Counted from the stretch's first letter, positions 44,904 to 53,893 are shown. The stretch: 64,000 bases of DNA from Tolypothrix sp. NIES-4075 (GCF_002218085.1 NZ_BDUC01000003.1:1-64000), one strand, 5' to 3'. Program-made: numbers and translations. The notes: generated from the sequence alone by a model not told the origin.

Positions 44904-45818
44904 GTGACCACAGTTCTGCAAGCCAACTCCCAAAATTTTGTCGATACGCCAGCAATTCATCGTCTAACTCAGCGTGCCCTGCGCTATCTTCACGCTGGTT
45001 TCTCTGTCCACCTGCGCGGTCCTGCGGGAACCGGCAAAACAACATTGGCAATACATTTGGCGAATCTTTTAGAGCGTCCGATTTTGCTGATGTTTGGAGA
45101 TGATGAACACAAGTCTTCCGATTTGATTGGTAATCAACGAGGCTATAACCGCAAGAAAGTTGTTGATAATTTTATTCATACTGTTGTCAAGCTGGAAGAT
45201 GAATTCCGCCAGACCTGGGTCGATGCCCGCCTGACCACTGCCTGCCGTGAGGGTTTCACCTTAGTCTACGATGAGTTCAATCGTTCCCGTCCTGAGGTGA
45301 ATAATGTGCTGCTCTCCGTATTGGAGGAAAAGCTACTAGTGCTACCAAGCGCTGCTCAACAACAGGAATATATTCGTGCCCATCCCCAGTTCCGAGTCAT
45401 CTTTACCTCGAATCCAGAGGAGTACTGCGGAGTTCATGAAACTCAGGATGCACTGATGGATCGCCTGGTAACGATTGATATTCCAGAGCCAGACGAACTG
45501 ACTCAGGAGGAGATTGTTGTCCAAAAATCAGGATTGACACGAGCAGATGCCTCAGTGATTGTGTCTCTTGTCAAGAGGTTTCGGGAGCGCACACAGCAAA
45601 AAGAAAAGTCCTCCGGTTTGCGAGCGTGTCTGATCGTTGCTAAAGTCTGTCACAGCAATAATGTTCCTGTTGTGCCCACTGGCGCTGACTTTCAAGATAT
45701 CTGTGCAGATGTCCTGCTGTCGCGTTCCAAACTATCCCAGAGTGAAGCAAGCTTGATTCTTGGGGAACTGTTTGCCGAAGTTCGGTCAGTAAAAAAACTT
45801 TCTGCTAAAAGGAGGTGA
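44904..45818 (+). CDS. gvpN: GvpN, MoxR-like AAA+ ATPase
   Basis: The 304-residue product has Walker A GPAGTGKT (39-46), FTLVYDEFNRSRPEVNNVL (Walker B with the MoxR-like Asn/Arg context) and FRVIFTSNPEEYCGVHETQD (sensor 1). GvpN is needed for vesicles to grow beyond small bicones. It starts with GTG 2 bp after the GvpC-like gene, so the two are coupled. MoxR-type ATPases typically work with VWA proteins; one is encoded at 31722-32933 in this island. Confidence 0.95.
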   Translation: MTTVLQANSQNFVDTPAIHRLTQRALRYLHAGFSVHLRGPAGTGKTTLAIHLANLLERPILLMFGDDEHKSSDLIGNQRGYNRKKVVDNFIHTVVKLEDEFRQTWVDARLTTACREGFTLVYDEFNRSRPEVNNVLLSVLEEKLLVLPSAAQQQEYIRAHPQFRVIFTSNPEEYCGVHETQDALMDRLVTIDIPEPDELTQEEIVVQKSGLTRADASVIVSLVKRFRERTQQKEKSSGLRACLIVAKVCHSNNVPVVPTGADFQDICADVLLSRSKLSQSEASLILGELFAEVRSVKKLSAKRR

Positions 45819-45822
45819 AACA

Positions 45823-46014
45823 ATGATCCTTATTCGTACCGTGCGGCAAATTCGTACTGGTGGAATGATTCCTAGTTTCCGTGCTTGCCAAACTTTAAGC
45901 GGTTTGGATTTGTCGAAGAGCGATCGCGCTCGTTGCATTGGTGCATCAGCAAAAATGCTGGCAAGTGAAGCTCGCAGACAGTGGCACATTAGACAATGGA
46001 AAAGAGGCTCCTAA
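45823..46014 (+). CDS. 63-residue basic protein after gvpN
   Basis: The small, Arg-rich product (MILIRTVRQIRTGGMIPSFR, then ASEARRQWHIRQWKRG) has no family I recognise. It is likely real because AAAGGAGGTG lies at ideal distance from the ATG and it begins 4 bp after the gvpN stop. Operon context ties it to vesicle formation. It has no membrane segment; one helix at about 34-60 may be amphipathic. Confidence 0.6.
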   Translation: MILIRTVRQIRTGGMIPSFRACQTLSGLDLSKSDRARCIGASAKMLASEARRQWHIRQWKRGS

Positions 46015-46201
46015 TAAAAATTAGGATTTGAGAATCTTTGAGTAGACATAGTTAGTCTCGGCTAGCTACGATAGCGCAGCGTGGCGAAGCCATAGTTACG
46101 CCTGTAGATTGTTGGATTTGTCTCCCTAGGATGAAGTGCTGAAATAGACAAGTAGTTGTATTGTACAACTATGATAAGTTCTATGTAGCAGGTTTCTACT
46201 C

Positions 46202-46474
46202 ATGGCGAATTTTGATAATATCCCAGTACACAGGCTTGACAGCGAACATTATCGTCAAATGCTTGTCCGAGACGGCGAACGTCGCTTTCGGGAATGGCAT
46301 GGCGAGTTTCTCAGGTATCAAGGCGAGTTTCTCAAAGATCAGCATAATCGAATTCGCGAACTTGAGAACTTACGCAAGAGCATCTACGCAGATCACAAAC
46401 GTCGTTCTCAGGAATCGCGCAATGAATTTTTGCGTTACTACTACAAATTTCTTGCTGAAATGCGTCGCTACTAA
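46202..46474 (+). CDS. 90-residue charged helical protein in the gvp cluster
   Basis: The product is nearly all helix, rich in Arg, Glu, Tyr and Phe (HYRQMLVRDGERRFREWHGE, FLRYQGEFLKDQHNRIRELE, SRNEFLRYYYKFLAEMRRY). FLRYQGEFLKD and FLRYYYKFLAE recur, giving a loose repeat reminiscent of GvpC-type amphipathic repeats. It might bind the vesicle surface; that is inference. It follows the small gene at 45823 after about 190 bp and precedes the radical SAM gene on the same strand. Confidence 0.55.
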   Translation: MANFDNIPVHRLDSEHYRQMLVRDGERRFREWHGEFLRYQGEFLKDQHNRIRELENLRKSIYADHKRRSQESRNEFLRYYYKFLAEMRRY

Positions 46475-46556
46475 AAGTTCATTGTTTGGGCGATCGCACT
46501 CTAGTAGAGCATCGCTCATCCGTTTGGCGAACTATTAGGAATTCGCAAAGGATATT

Positions 46557-47222
46557 ATGAATGAGAAAATTTTACGCCTATTTAGTCGTCAATCCCCCGT
46601 GAGCGTACTCGGTCCTGGGCAAAGAGCCGTCATCTGGGTACAGGGCTGTCGGTTCGCTTGTAAAAATTGTATAGTGCCTGAGTCTTGGGATGAGTCAGCA
46701 GGAGAACTGGTGAGCGTCACAGAAATGGCAACTTGGGTACTAGCTCAACCTGGAATTGAGGGGATGACCTTCTCTGGAGGAGAGCCGATGCTGCAAGCAA
46801 AGGCACTGGCTGACCTGATAGACTTAGTTCGGGCGAAGGCAGATATGGGAGTGGTATGCTATACAGGCTATCGTCTGGAGCAACTACAACAGCAAGGTAC
46901 ACAAGAACAACAAGATTTATTGCAGCGAATCGATCTGCTGATAGATGGTGTTTACATTGAACAACAGCACGCAGATTTGCTCTGGCGCGGTTCGGCTAAC
47001 CAGCGATTGTTACCTATGACAGAGCGTTATCAAGCTTTGATTATAGACCAATTAGCGCAAAAGCGATCGCAAGGTTTACAGTTTTTCATGGAAACAACCG
47101 GACAAATCCAGTTTGTGGGGATTCCCAAACAACCAGGTTTTCGTCAAGAATTTGAGTCTCGAATGTTGAGTCGTGGTGTGATTATGAACCCAGTAAAGGA
47201 GCCTTGTACAAATCAACCATAA
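46557..47222 (+). CDS. Radical SAM activase, NrdG-like
   Basis: The 221-residue product begins with a short strand, then GQRAVIWVQGCRFACKNCIV. Cys31, Cys35 and Cys38 form the C-x3-C-x2-C site for a 4Fe-4S cluster, and MTFSGGEPMLQ (74-77) is the SAM-binding GGEP. Size and pattern match the 4Fe-4S single-cluster, NrdG/PFL-activase group, which generates glycyl radicals or modifies peptides. No glycyl-radical enzyme is encoded in the window, so its substrate is open; the glycine-rich repeat protein encoded next could be considered. It is on the same strand as the gvp genes. Confidence 0.85.
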   Translation: MNEKILRLFSRQSPVSVLGPGQRAVIWVQGCRFACKNCIVPESWDESAGELVSVTEMATWVLAQPGIEGMTFSGGEPMLQAKALADLIDLVRAKADMGVVCYTGYRLEQLQQQGTQEQQDLLQRIDLLIDGVYIEQQHADLLWRGSANQRLLPMTERYQALIIDQLAQKRSQGLQFFMETTGQIQFVGIPKQPGFRQEFESRMLSRGVIMNPVKEPCTNQP

Positions 47223-47598
47223 TGTGCGATCGGGCGATCGCCACGTTTACCGACAATTTGGGTCTAAAGCCCCGTCCTTCACTGGACGGCTTTATTGATT
47301 TTTAACATGATATATGAGATTATATTTATGGTAATGCGGTAATACGCCAAGAGAGCCAAAGTTGGTAGCTCGCCATCCACAATGTTCAGCTTCGTGCGAC
47401 ATAGTGTGGGAATGAGAAATAAAAAATTTGAATAAATCATTTCAAACGCGGTCGGGCAGTCCGTGTGCGCTTGTGGACGTATCCAAACGGGGATGTCTAA
47501 ATGCCTGCATTTAGGTATCTAGAGAGGACGGATGATGCAAGAATCCTCATGCATGACGGCTGAGGAGTGTCAAATATGCTTAAAGTAGCACCAAGCAG
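47223..47598. other. Terminator-like hairpin and probable IS605 relic
   Basis: CCGTCC (47272-47277) and GGACGG (47284-47289) with flanking AAAG/CTTT form a stem followed by a T-rich run, which may end the upstream transcript. From 47442 to 47522 one frame reads SNAVGQSVCACGRIQTGMSK and then a stop, which resembles the C-terminal end of some TnpB proteins. The whole stretch may be an internally deleted IS605-type element. Confidence 0.35.
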
Positions 47599-50500
47599 AT
47601 GCTGACAATCGACAAGTTAAGGGTTGGAGTTGCAGGAATTTCCATTAGCACCCTGCGACGCGGCAATCCTCCCATTGACCGTATGGCACAGCAAACTGCG
47701 CTCTCCCAAACAACAATGCAGGAAACGCCTCAAAATGACTCTTTCCCAACAGCTCTTAGCTTTAATGGAGTCAGTGACAAATTGGATATGCCCTATGCTT
47801 CCGAGCTAAATCCTACCAGTTTCACAGTAGAAATGTGGGTTATGGTTGGTGGCGGCACGGGCTATCAGTCTATTGTAGCCTCGGTCGGAGGCTCACCCCT
47901 TGAAGGACGCAAGGGCTACCTTTTCTGCGTCACGCCTTCCCAGCAATGGCAGTTCTGGTTGGGGAATGGGGAGCCACGGGCATTCTGGCGAGTCCTGACT
48001 GGACCAAAGGTAAGACCTGGCGAGTGGGCACATCTGGCAGGAACTTATGACCGAAACTCTGAGACAATGACGTTCTATGTCAATGGGCAGGAAGTAGGAC
48101 GACAAATTGATGTGCAATACTATCCTAATGACCGCAATCCCATGCGTGTCGGCGCAGGCGCTACAGAGCAGTTGGGGGCAAGTCCTTGCTTTTTCTGCGG
48201 CAAGATTACTGAGGTTCATATTTGGGACAGAGTCTTGAGTACCACTGAGATTCAAGCACTTTCAGCCCAGCAGTCAATCGAAATTCAAGCAGAACCCATT
48301 AGCGAAATCGACTCTTTTGAGTCTGCTTCTGTAAAGCAAGATATCCACGGCACTGTCAGACCATCGCCAAGTAAGGATACTCCCGCCCCAGATTTATCAA
48401 AGCCGGGTATTGGTACTGTGCCGACCGTCACCCCTACTTCCTCCCTTATAAGTAAAAATACTCTTAACCCAGATTCATCAAAGCCGGGTACTGGTACTGT
48501 GTCGACAGTCACCCCTACTCCCTCAAAGCCAAGTATTGAAAAACCTATTACTTTGCCAGTTGTCGAACAACCTCTCGCTTTGAAGCAACCCAACACAGTT
48601 ACTTCTATGTCTGACCCCCCACTCGTTCTCTGGCAAATTGGTAGACCTGGTCAAGCCGGAATACCGATTCCAACAGGTGCTTGGACACAAGTATATAATT
48701 ATATTATTAGCACAGACCCTGACCCCGTTAATCGTCCGGTCATTCCTTCTTGCCTGGTTCCTCCTAGTGCCAGCAAAATTCCCAACTCAACCAGCCAGCT
48801 CAACATTCATTTTGTCCTGCTAGATAATTATACTGAAGGTCAATTAGTTCTTTGTTATGACCGCTACGGTTCTGGGGAAGACAATATATTTCTGGACGGG
48901 CAACTCATTGCCAAGACACCTGGTGCAAATAAAGTACAGCTCAAGCAAACTCAAATACCATTAGGAGTCGTCTTCAAAGGACTTCACACGCTCTCCATTA
49001 CAGTATCAAACAGTGCGGATAGCGCACACGTCATCGACTACCTGCAACTCCAAACCTCTAAACCTATGCTTTCCAACCTCACGTCCCAACTTTCGCCCTC
49101 AGGCAATCAGCCCCGTAGAGGCAATCAACCAGCTTCCCAAAACGCCCAAGCTCAAGGCAGTCAAGGAGGTGGGCTGCTAGGCGGATTGATATCCCCAGTA
49201 ACAGGTATCGTCGGTCAAGTAGCAGGTGCTGCCGGAAATCCTGCCGGATTGGTCGGTGGGTTAGCCGGTCAGGTGGCAGGTGCTGCTGGAAACCCTGCGG
49301 AATTGGTTGGTGGATTAGTCGGTCAAGTAGCAGGTGCTGCTGGAAACCCTGCGGAATTGGTTGGTGGATTAGTCGGTCAAGTAGCAGGTGCTGCCGGAAA
49401 TCCTGCCGGATTGGTTGGTGGATTGGTCGGTCAAGTAGCAGGTGCTGCCGGAAATCCTGCCGAATTGGTTGGTGGGTTAGCCGGTCAGGTGGCAGGTGCT
49501 GCTGGAAATCCTGCGGAATTGGTTGGTGGATTGGTCGGTCAAGTAGCAGGTGCTGCCGGAAATCCTGCCGAATTGGTTGGTGGATTAGTCGGTCAGGTAG
49601 CAGGTGCTGCCGGAAATCCTGCGGAATTGGTTGGTGGATTGGTCGGTCAGGTGGCAGGTGCTGCTGGAAACCCTGCTGAATTGGTTGGTGGATTAGCCGG
49701 TCAGGTGGCAGGTGCTGCCGGATTGGTCGGTGGATTAGCTGGTCAAGTGGCAGGTGCTGCGGGAAATCCTGCCGGACTGGTCGGTGGATTAGCTGGTCAG
49801 GTGGCAGGTGCTGCGGGAAATCCTGCCGGATTGGTCGGTGGATTGGTCGGTCAGGTGGCAGGTGCTGCTGGAAATCCTGCGGAATTGGTTGGTGGATTGG
49901 TCGGTCAAGTAGCAGGTGCTGCCGGAAATCCTGCCGAATTGGTTGGTGGATTAGTCGGTCAGGTGGCAGGTGCTGCCGGATTGGTCGGTGGATTAGCTGG
50001 TCAGGTGGCAGGTGCTGCCGGAAACCCTGCCGAATTGGTTGGTGGATTAGTCGGTCAGGTAGCAGGTGCTGCCGGAAATCCTGCCGGATTGGTCGGTGGG
50101 TTAGCTGGTCAGGTGGCAGGATTGGCGGGCGGATTACCAGGGCAATCTGCCGCAGGTTCAGGAAACCATCCTGCTGGAGCAACTGCCCTATCCGTCGAAG
50201 TCGTTGTCCAACTGGCTGGATTAGTCAATCAGTTGAGTGCGTTAATCGCCCAGCTCGCTCAGATGCTCAATCAACTTGGAATAGTCAATCAATCTGCCGC
50301 AAGGGGGATGTTACCACCTCAACAGCTTGCTCATTTATCACCTCAACAGCTTGCTCATTTATCACCTCAACAGCTTGCACAAGTGTATGCAGCAGCACAA
50401 CAAGTGCCCGGAACGACACCTCAAGTTGCATCCCCAATGCCAGCCCTATCACCTCAACAGCTTGCACAACTGCATGAAGCAGCACGGCAAATTCTGGGAA

Positions 50501-50724
50501 TTGTACCTCAAGTTCCGTCCCCAATGGCTGGTCTATCACCTCAACAGCTTGCACAAGTGTATGCAGCAGCACAGCAAGCTCCAGGAATAACTGGTCTATC
50601 ACCTCAACAGCTTGCACAAGTGTATGCAGCACAACAAGCTCCGGGAATGGCATCTCAAGTTCCACCCGGAATGGCAGCCCTGCCACCGGAACTGCTAGCT
50701 CAATTATATAGACTACAGGGATAG
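47599..50724 (+). CDS. LamG protein with about 18 Gly/Ala-rich tandem repeats
   Basis: The 1041-residue product has an N-terminal LamG domain (about 45-230; PTSFTVEMWVMVGGGTGYQS, WAHLAGTYDR, FYVNGQEVGR), clearly paralogous to LamG-1 of the protein encoded at 38547-40931. A Pro/Ser/Thr linker follows, then a second beta-rich domain (about 335-480). About 18 near-identical units GG(L)(V/A)GQVAGAAGNPA(E/G)LV follow, then a C-terminal part with five or six L-(S/P)-PQQLAQ(V/L)-type repeats. There is no signal peptide. It may form a hydrophobic or glycine-zipper fibre or coat. A later ATG at 47683 (MAQQTALSQ) is an alternative start. Confidence 0.82.
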   Translation: MLTIDKLRVGVAGISISTLRRGNPPIDRMAQQTALSQTTMQETPQNDSFPTALSFNGVSDKLDMPYASELNPTSFTVEMWVMVGGGTGYQSIVASVGGSPLEGRKGYLFCVTPSQQWQFWLGNGEPRAFWRVLTGPKVRPGEWAHLAGTYDRNSETMTFYVNGQEVGRQIDVQYYPNDRNPMRVGAGATEQLGASPCFFCGKITEVHIWDRVLSTTEIQALSAQQSIEIQAEPISEIDSFESASVKQDIHGTVRPSPSKDTPAPDLSKPGIGTVPTVTPTSSLISKNTLNPDSSKPGTGTVSTVTPTPSKPSIEKPITLPVVEQPLALKQPNTVTSMSDPPLVLWQIGRPGQAGIPIPTGAWTQVYNYIISTDPDPVNRPVIPSCLVPPSASKIPNSTSQLNIHFVLLDNYTEGQLVLCYDRYGSGEDNIFLDGQLIAKTPGANKVQLKQTQIPLGVVFKGLHTLSITVSNSADSAHVIDYLQLQTSKPMLSNLTSQLSPSGNQPRRGNQPASQNAQAQGSQGGGLLGGLISPVTGIVGQVAGAAGNPAGLVGGLAGQVAGAAGNPAELVGGLVGQVAGAAGNPAELVGGLVGQVAGAAGNPAGLVGGLVGQVAGAAGNPAELVGGLAGQVAGAAGNPAELVGGLVGQVAGAAGNPAELVGGLVGQVAGAAGNPAELVGGLVGQVAGAAGNPAELVGGLAGQVAGAAGLVGGLAGQVAGAAGNPAGLVGGLAGQVAGAAGNPAGLVGGLVGQVAGAAGNPAELVGGLVGQVAGAAGNPAELVGGLVGQVAGAAGLVGGLAGQVAGAAGNPAELVGGLVGQVAGAAGNPAGLVGGLAGQVAGLAGGLPGQSAAGSGNHPAGATALSVEVVVQLAGLVNQLSALIAQLAQMLNQLGIVNQSAARGMLPPQQLAHLSPQQLAHLSPQQLAQVYAAAQQVPGTTPQVASPMPALSPQQLAQLHEAARQILGIVPQVPSPMAGLSPQQLAQVYAAAQQAPGITGLSPQQLAQVYAAQQAPGMASQVPPGMAALPPELLAQLYRLQG
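49204..50125 (+). repeat. Tandem 54-bp repeats encoding an 18-residue Gly/Ala unit
   Basis: About 18 units are seen, most of 54 bp. Two are short (near 49690-49725 and 49955-49990) because the NPAEL part is missing, which keeps the frame. Units differ mainly at Val/Ala in GGL(V/A)GQ and Glu/Gly in NPA(E/G)LV and by silent changes, which points to repeated unequal exchange under coding constraint. Confidence 0.92.
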
Positions 50725-50739
50725 GGCTGGTAGCAGCGT

Positions 50740-52572
50740 GTGAGTAGGTTATTGCGAGAATTTGAACAATTATTAATACTGGCAAAAACTCAGAAGGAAA
50801 AGGCTGAACAGCAAGTGCAGATCGCAAATGCCCGTACTAATCCCAAATCTGAAGAACCATCGGTCAAAGCTATGGGTCGTCCTAAATCTGCTGGGCAGAA
50901 ACCTCAATCGCAAGCTGATAATCACACTTTTCAGCCAAAGCCTGCCATGCGATCGCTAGAAGCCGTTGGTGGCTTAAGTGAAGTGCTTGCAGAACTCCGC
51001 GATTTGGTGGCTCTACCGCTCAAACGCCCGGATTTACTAGAAAAACTAGGATTAGAGCCGACGCGGGGAGTGTTGTTAATTGGTCCGCCAGGGACTGGTA
51101 AAACCCTGACCGCTCGTGCCCTGGCAGCAGAATTGGGTGTGAATTACATCGCAATTGCAGGTCCTGAGGTTGTGGGTAAGTATTATGGTGAAGCAGAGGC
51201 GCGTTTGCGGCAGATTTTCCAGAAAGCTACGGGATCGGCGCCTTGCCTAATTTTTATTGACGAGATTGACAGCCTTGCACCGGATCGCGCAAGTGTGGAA
51301 GGTGAAGTCGAGAAGCGCGTCGTTGCTCAACTCCTGAGTCTCATGGATGGCTTTGCTCAACTCAATGGGGTGATGGTTCTAGCAGCAACTAACTGTCCCG
51401 CTCGCGTAGATCCTGCCCTGCGTCGCCCAGGTCGCTTTGACCGCGAAGTGTATTTCCGCGTCCCCAATCGCAACGGTCGATTGGAAATTCTCAAGATTCA
51501 CACTCGCTCGATGCCTTTAGAGGTATCTGTGGATTTGGAGGCGATCGCAGATTTGGCAATCGGATTTGTTGGTGCTGATTTGCGAGGACTCTCTCAGAAG
51601 GCAGCGTATAATGCCTTGCACCGCTCTACTCTGTCTCTGGACTCACCAATACCTAGCGATTTGGGCATCAGTCAGCAAGATTTTTTACAAGCACTCAAGG
51701 ATGTCAAGCCCTCCGTCCTGCGTCCAGTGGCAATTGAAACCCCCAACGTTACTTGGGATCAAATTGGTGGGCTAGAAACCATTAAATCTATCTTACAGGA
51801 ATCTGTAGAAGGTGCATTGCTTTATCCCGAACTCTACCGCCTGATGAGAGCCATATCTCCACGCGGTATTCTACTTTGGGGACCGCCGGGAACTGGGAAA
51901 ACTCTGCTGGCAAAAGCTGTAGCTGCTCAAGCAAGGGCAAACTTTATTGCTGTTAATGGGGCAGAACTGCTTAGTCGTTGGGTGGGTGCATCAGAGCAAG
52001 CTGTGCGAGATTTGTTTACTAGAGCAAGGCAAGCAGCGCCCTGTGTCATTTTTATTGATGAAATTGATACCTTTGTCCCTGTTAGAGGGGGTTATGACAG
52101 TGATGGTATGAGCGCTCGTGTCGTTGGTCAGCTTCTTACAGAAATTGATGGTATCCAATCCTGTGATAACGTTCTGATTATCGCCGCAACCAATCGACCA
52201 GATATGCTTGACCCTGCTCTGTTAAGAGCTGGTCGCTTAGATTTGCAACTTAAGGTGGATCTGCCGGATCTCACAAGTCGGCTGGAAATTTTGCAGGTAC
52301 ACAACCGCGATCGCCCTTTGGCAGAAGATGTAAACTTAGCAGCTTGGGCTGTGCGTACAGAAGGTTGGAACGGTGCCGAACTTGCGCTCCTTAGCAATCA
52401 GGCTACTCTGCAAGCTATTCGACGCTATCGCATCCAAGGATTCACCAACCCAACTGTTGCGAGCATTATCGCTGCTGATTTTGAAACTGCCTATCAATCT
52501 CTGCTATCACGGCGGTACAGCCTTGAAAACCAGGCAGCTATGCTGAAAAACCAACAGCAGTTAAAAGTTTAA
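50740..52572 (+). CDS. CDC48-type tandem AAA+ ATPase, copy 2
   Basis: The 610-residue product has a coiled N-terminus (MSRLLREFEQLLILAKTQKE), a linker, and two AAA+ modules. The first has GPPGTGKTLTARALA and CLIFIDEIDSLAPDRAS, the second GPPGTGKTLLAKAVA and CVIFIDEIDTFVPVRGG, with sensor and Arg-finger motifs. It is a close paralogue of the protein at 34240-36099. In sensor 1 of module 1 the usual ATNRPD reads ATNCPAR, which is unusual. The start is GTG, 16 bp after the LamG-repeat gene, so the two are probably co-expressed. Confidence 0.9.
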   Translation: MSRLLREFEQLLILAKTQKEKAEQQVQIANARTNPKSEEPSVKAMGRPKSAGQKPQSQADNHTFQPKPAMRSLEAVGGLSEVLAELRDLVALPLKRPDLLEKLGLEPTRGVLLIGPPGTGKTLTARALAAELGVNYIAIAGPEVVGKYYGEAEARLRQIFQKATGSAPCLIFIDEIDSLAPDRASVEGEVEKRVVAQLLSLMDGFAQLNGVMVLAATNCPARVDPALRRPGRFDREVYFRVPNRNGRLEILKIHTRSMPLEVSVDLEAIADLAIGFVGADLRGLSQKAAYNALHRSTLSLDSPIPSDLGISQQDFLQALKDVKPSVLRPVAIETPNVTWDQIGGLETIKSILQESVEGALLYPELYRLMRAISPRGILLWGPPGTGKTLLAKAVAAQARANFIAVNGAELLSRWVGASEQAVRDLFTRARQAAPCVIFIDEIDTFVPVRGGYDSDGMSARVVGQLLTEIDGIQSCDNVLIIAATNRPDMLDPALLRAGRLDLQLKVDLPDLTSRLEILQVHNRDRPLAEDVNLAAWAVRTEGWNGAELALLSNQATLQAIRRYRIQGFTNPTVASIIAADFETAYQSLLSRRYSLENQAAMLKNQQQLKV

Positions 52573-52606
52573 GAATTATTTACTTTATTGACAAGAGAAC
52601 GGTTTT

Positions 52607-53893
52607 ATGAGTGGCAGCCCCAAGTTTTCAGAAGCTGAAATTGCGGAGTGGAAGCAAAAAATTCTAGAAGCTGAACGACAGCGGCGTTCAGAAGCAGAAG
52701 CCAGACGACGACAGGAAGCCGAGGAGCAGGAGCGACAACGACAATTGGAAATGTCTCGTTACCAAACCCATGTCCGGGTAAATGTGCTGCTGTCAGATTT
52801 ACACTGGCAATGGGCAAATTTTTATCTTCAAGAAGCAGTGGCATTGGAATATCGTTGTCAGAATCAGAAGGATGCGATCGCCTCCGCAGAGTCACCAGAA
52901 AAACTGCTGGCTATATCAGAAGAACTGGTGAGAATTGAACTGGCAATGCAATTCGCTATCAAGCGCAAGCGGTGGGATGAGGCAGAAAAGAAACGACGGG
53001 TAGACATCGAGCGACAACAGTTTGAACTAGAGGAACTGCAACTTAGAGTGGCGCAAATTCCAGAGGCAGAAGCCTTGAAGTTCGATGCTGCGGGTCGGCA
53101 ACTCTTGCAGTGCGTCCTCCAAAATGTGCTTGAAGCGATCGCAGTAGGGAACCCGGTAGCAGTGCGCCGACCTCTAGCAGAAGCAACAGCGTTGGTGCAG
53201 AAGCACGTCCGTCAAATTGTCCAAGGGCAGGCAGACAGCCGACAGCTACAGGCACAGGCAAATCAGCAGCTGGCAGAACTCCAAGTGATTTTGGCTGGTT
53301 TGAAGGCTGACCCCGTAGTGATGCGTTGGCAAACCGAAGCAGTGACAGAATTAGAGAATCAGACGAATGCAGCGAAACTGGCGATCGCGGACGGTCGGCT
53401 CAAACAGGTTATTTCCTGCTTAAGCCAGAGCCAGCAACGCTCTCAAATAATTATCGAGACTGCCAACACAGCTCAAATACAGGCAGAGCAACGGGATTAT
53501 ATTGCTGATAGCATTGCCCAAACATTGCAGGAAATGGGTTTCAGCATTACCTTTCATCAACCAGAGCATCCAGAGCATCCAGCCAGTGCTATGATTCTAG
53601 GAGCCACCACCCAGACGGGCAAAGGGATTAGTGTCAGCGTCCCTATAGCGGGACAGGTGTTTTATGACGTAGACGGCTATGTCAAGCACAGCGTCGCTAC
53701 GGTTGAGGGCAATACCGCTGCCGTCTGTGACGAAGCTGAACAGGTGCTTACCCAGATGCACACCTCCTTAGAGGACAAATTTGGTGTCATGATGGGCGAA
53801 GTGCTATGGCAGGGGAAAGACCCTAACCGCGTTCTCCGTCAAGCCGAACGGTTGCCAAATGGTCAGCGCTATCGAAAACTTAGGCAAATTTAG
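52607..53893 (+). CDS. Coiled-coil protein of unknown function
   Basis: The 428-residue product has a long charged helix at the start (EAERQRRSEAEARRRQEAEE), further helices through about 310, and a compact alpha-beta end (about 310-428; EMGFSITFHQPEHPEHPASA, GKGISVSVPIAGQVFYDVDG). I recognise no family. It resembles in style cyanobacterial scaffold proteins encoded near AAA+ or VWA genes. It is the last plus-strand gene of the island, 34 bp after CDC48 copy 2, and so may be its adaptor or substrate. Confidence 0.75.
   Translation: MSGSPKFSEAEIAEWKQKILEAERQRRSEAEARRRQEAEEQERQRQLEMSRYQTHVRVNVLLSDLHWQWANFYLQEAVALEYRCQNQKDAIASAESPEKLLAISEELVRIELAMQFAIKRKRWDEAEKKRRVDIERQQFELEELQLRVAQIPEAEALKFDAAGRQLLQCVLQNVLEAIAVGNPVAVRRPLAEATALVQKHVRQIVQGQADSRQLQAQANQQLAELQVILAGLKADPVVMRWQTEAVTELENQTNAAKLAIADGRLKQVISCLSQSQQRSQIIIETANTAQIQAEQRDYIADSIAQTLQEMGFSITFHQPEHPEHPASAMILGATTQTGKGISVSVPIAGQVFYDVDGYVKHSVATVEGNTAAVCDEAEQVLTQMHTSLEDKFGVMMGEVLWQGKDPNRVLRQAERLPNGQRYRKLRQI

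Noticed and set aside
46161..46538. A 125-codon plus-strand frame overlapping the 90-residue helical protein gene
   Set aside because: The 46202 frame has coherent helical, charged composition and a better start; the other does not.
49079..50182. A 367-codon minus-strand frame rich in Gln, His and Pro
   Set aside because: It is the antisense image of the 54-bp coding repeats; the plus-strand LamG protein explains the repeats and has domains.
50285..50827. A 180-codon minus-strand frame with repeated VVHTLVQAVEVI-type units
   Set aside because: It is antisense to the PQQLAQ repeats of the LamG-repeat protein.
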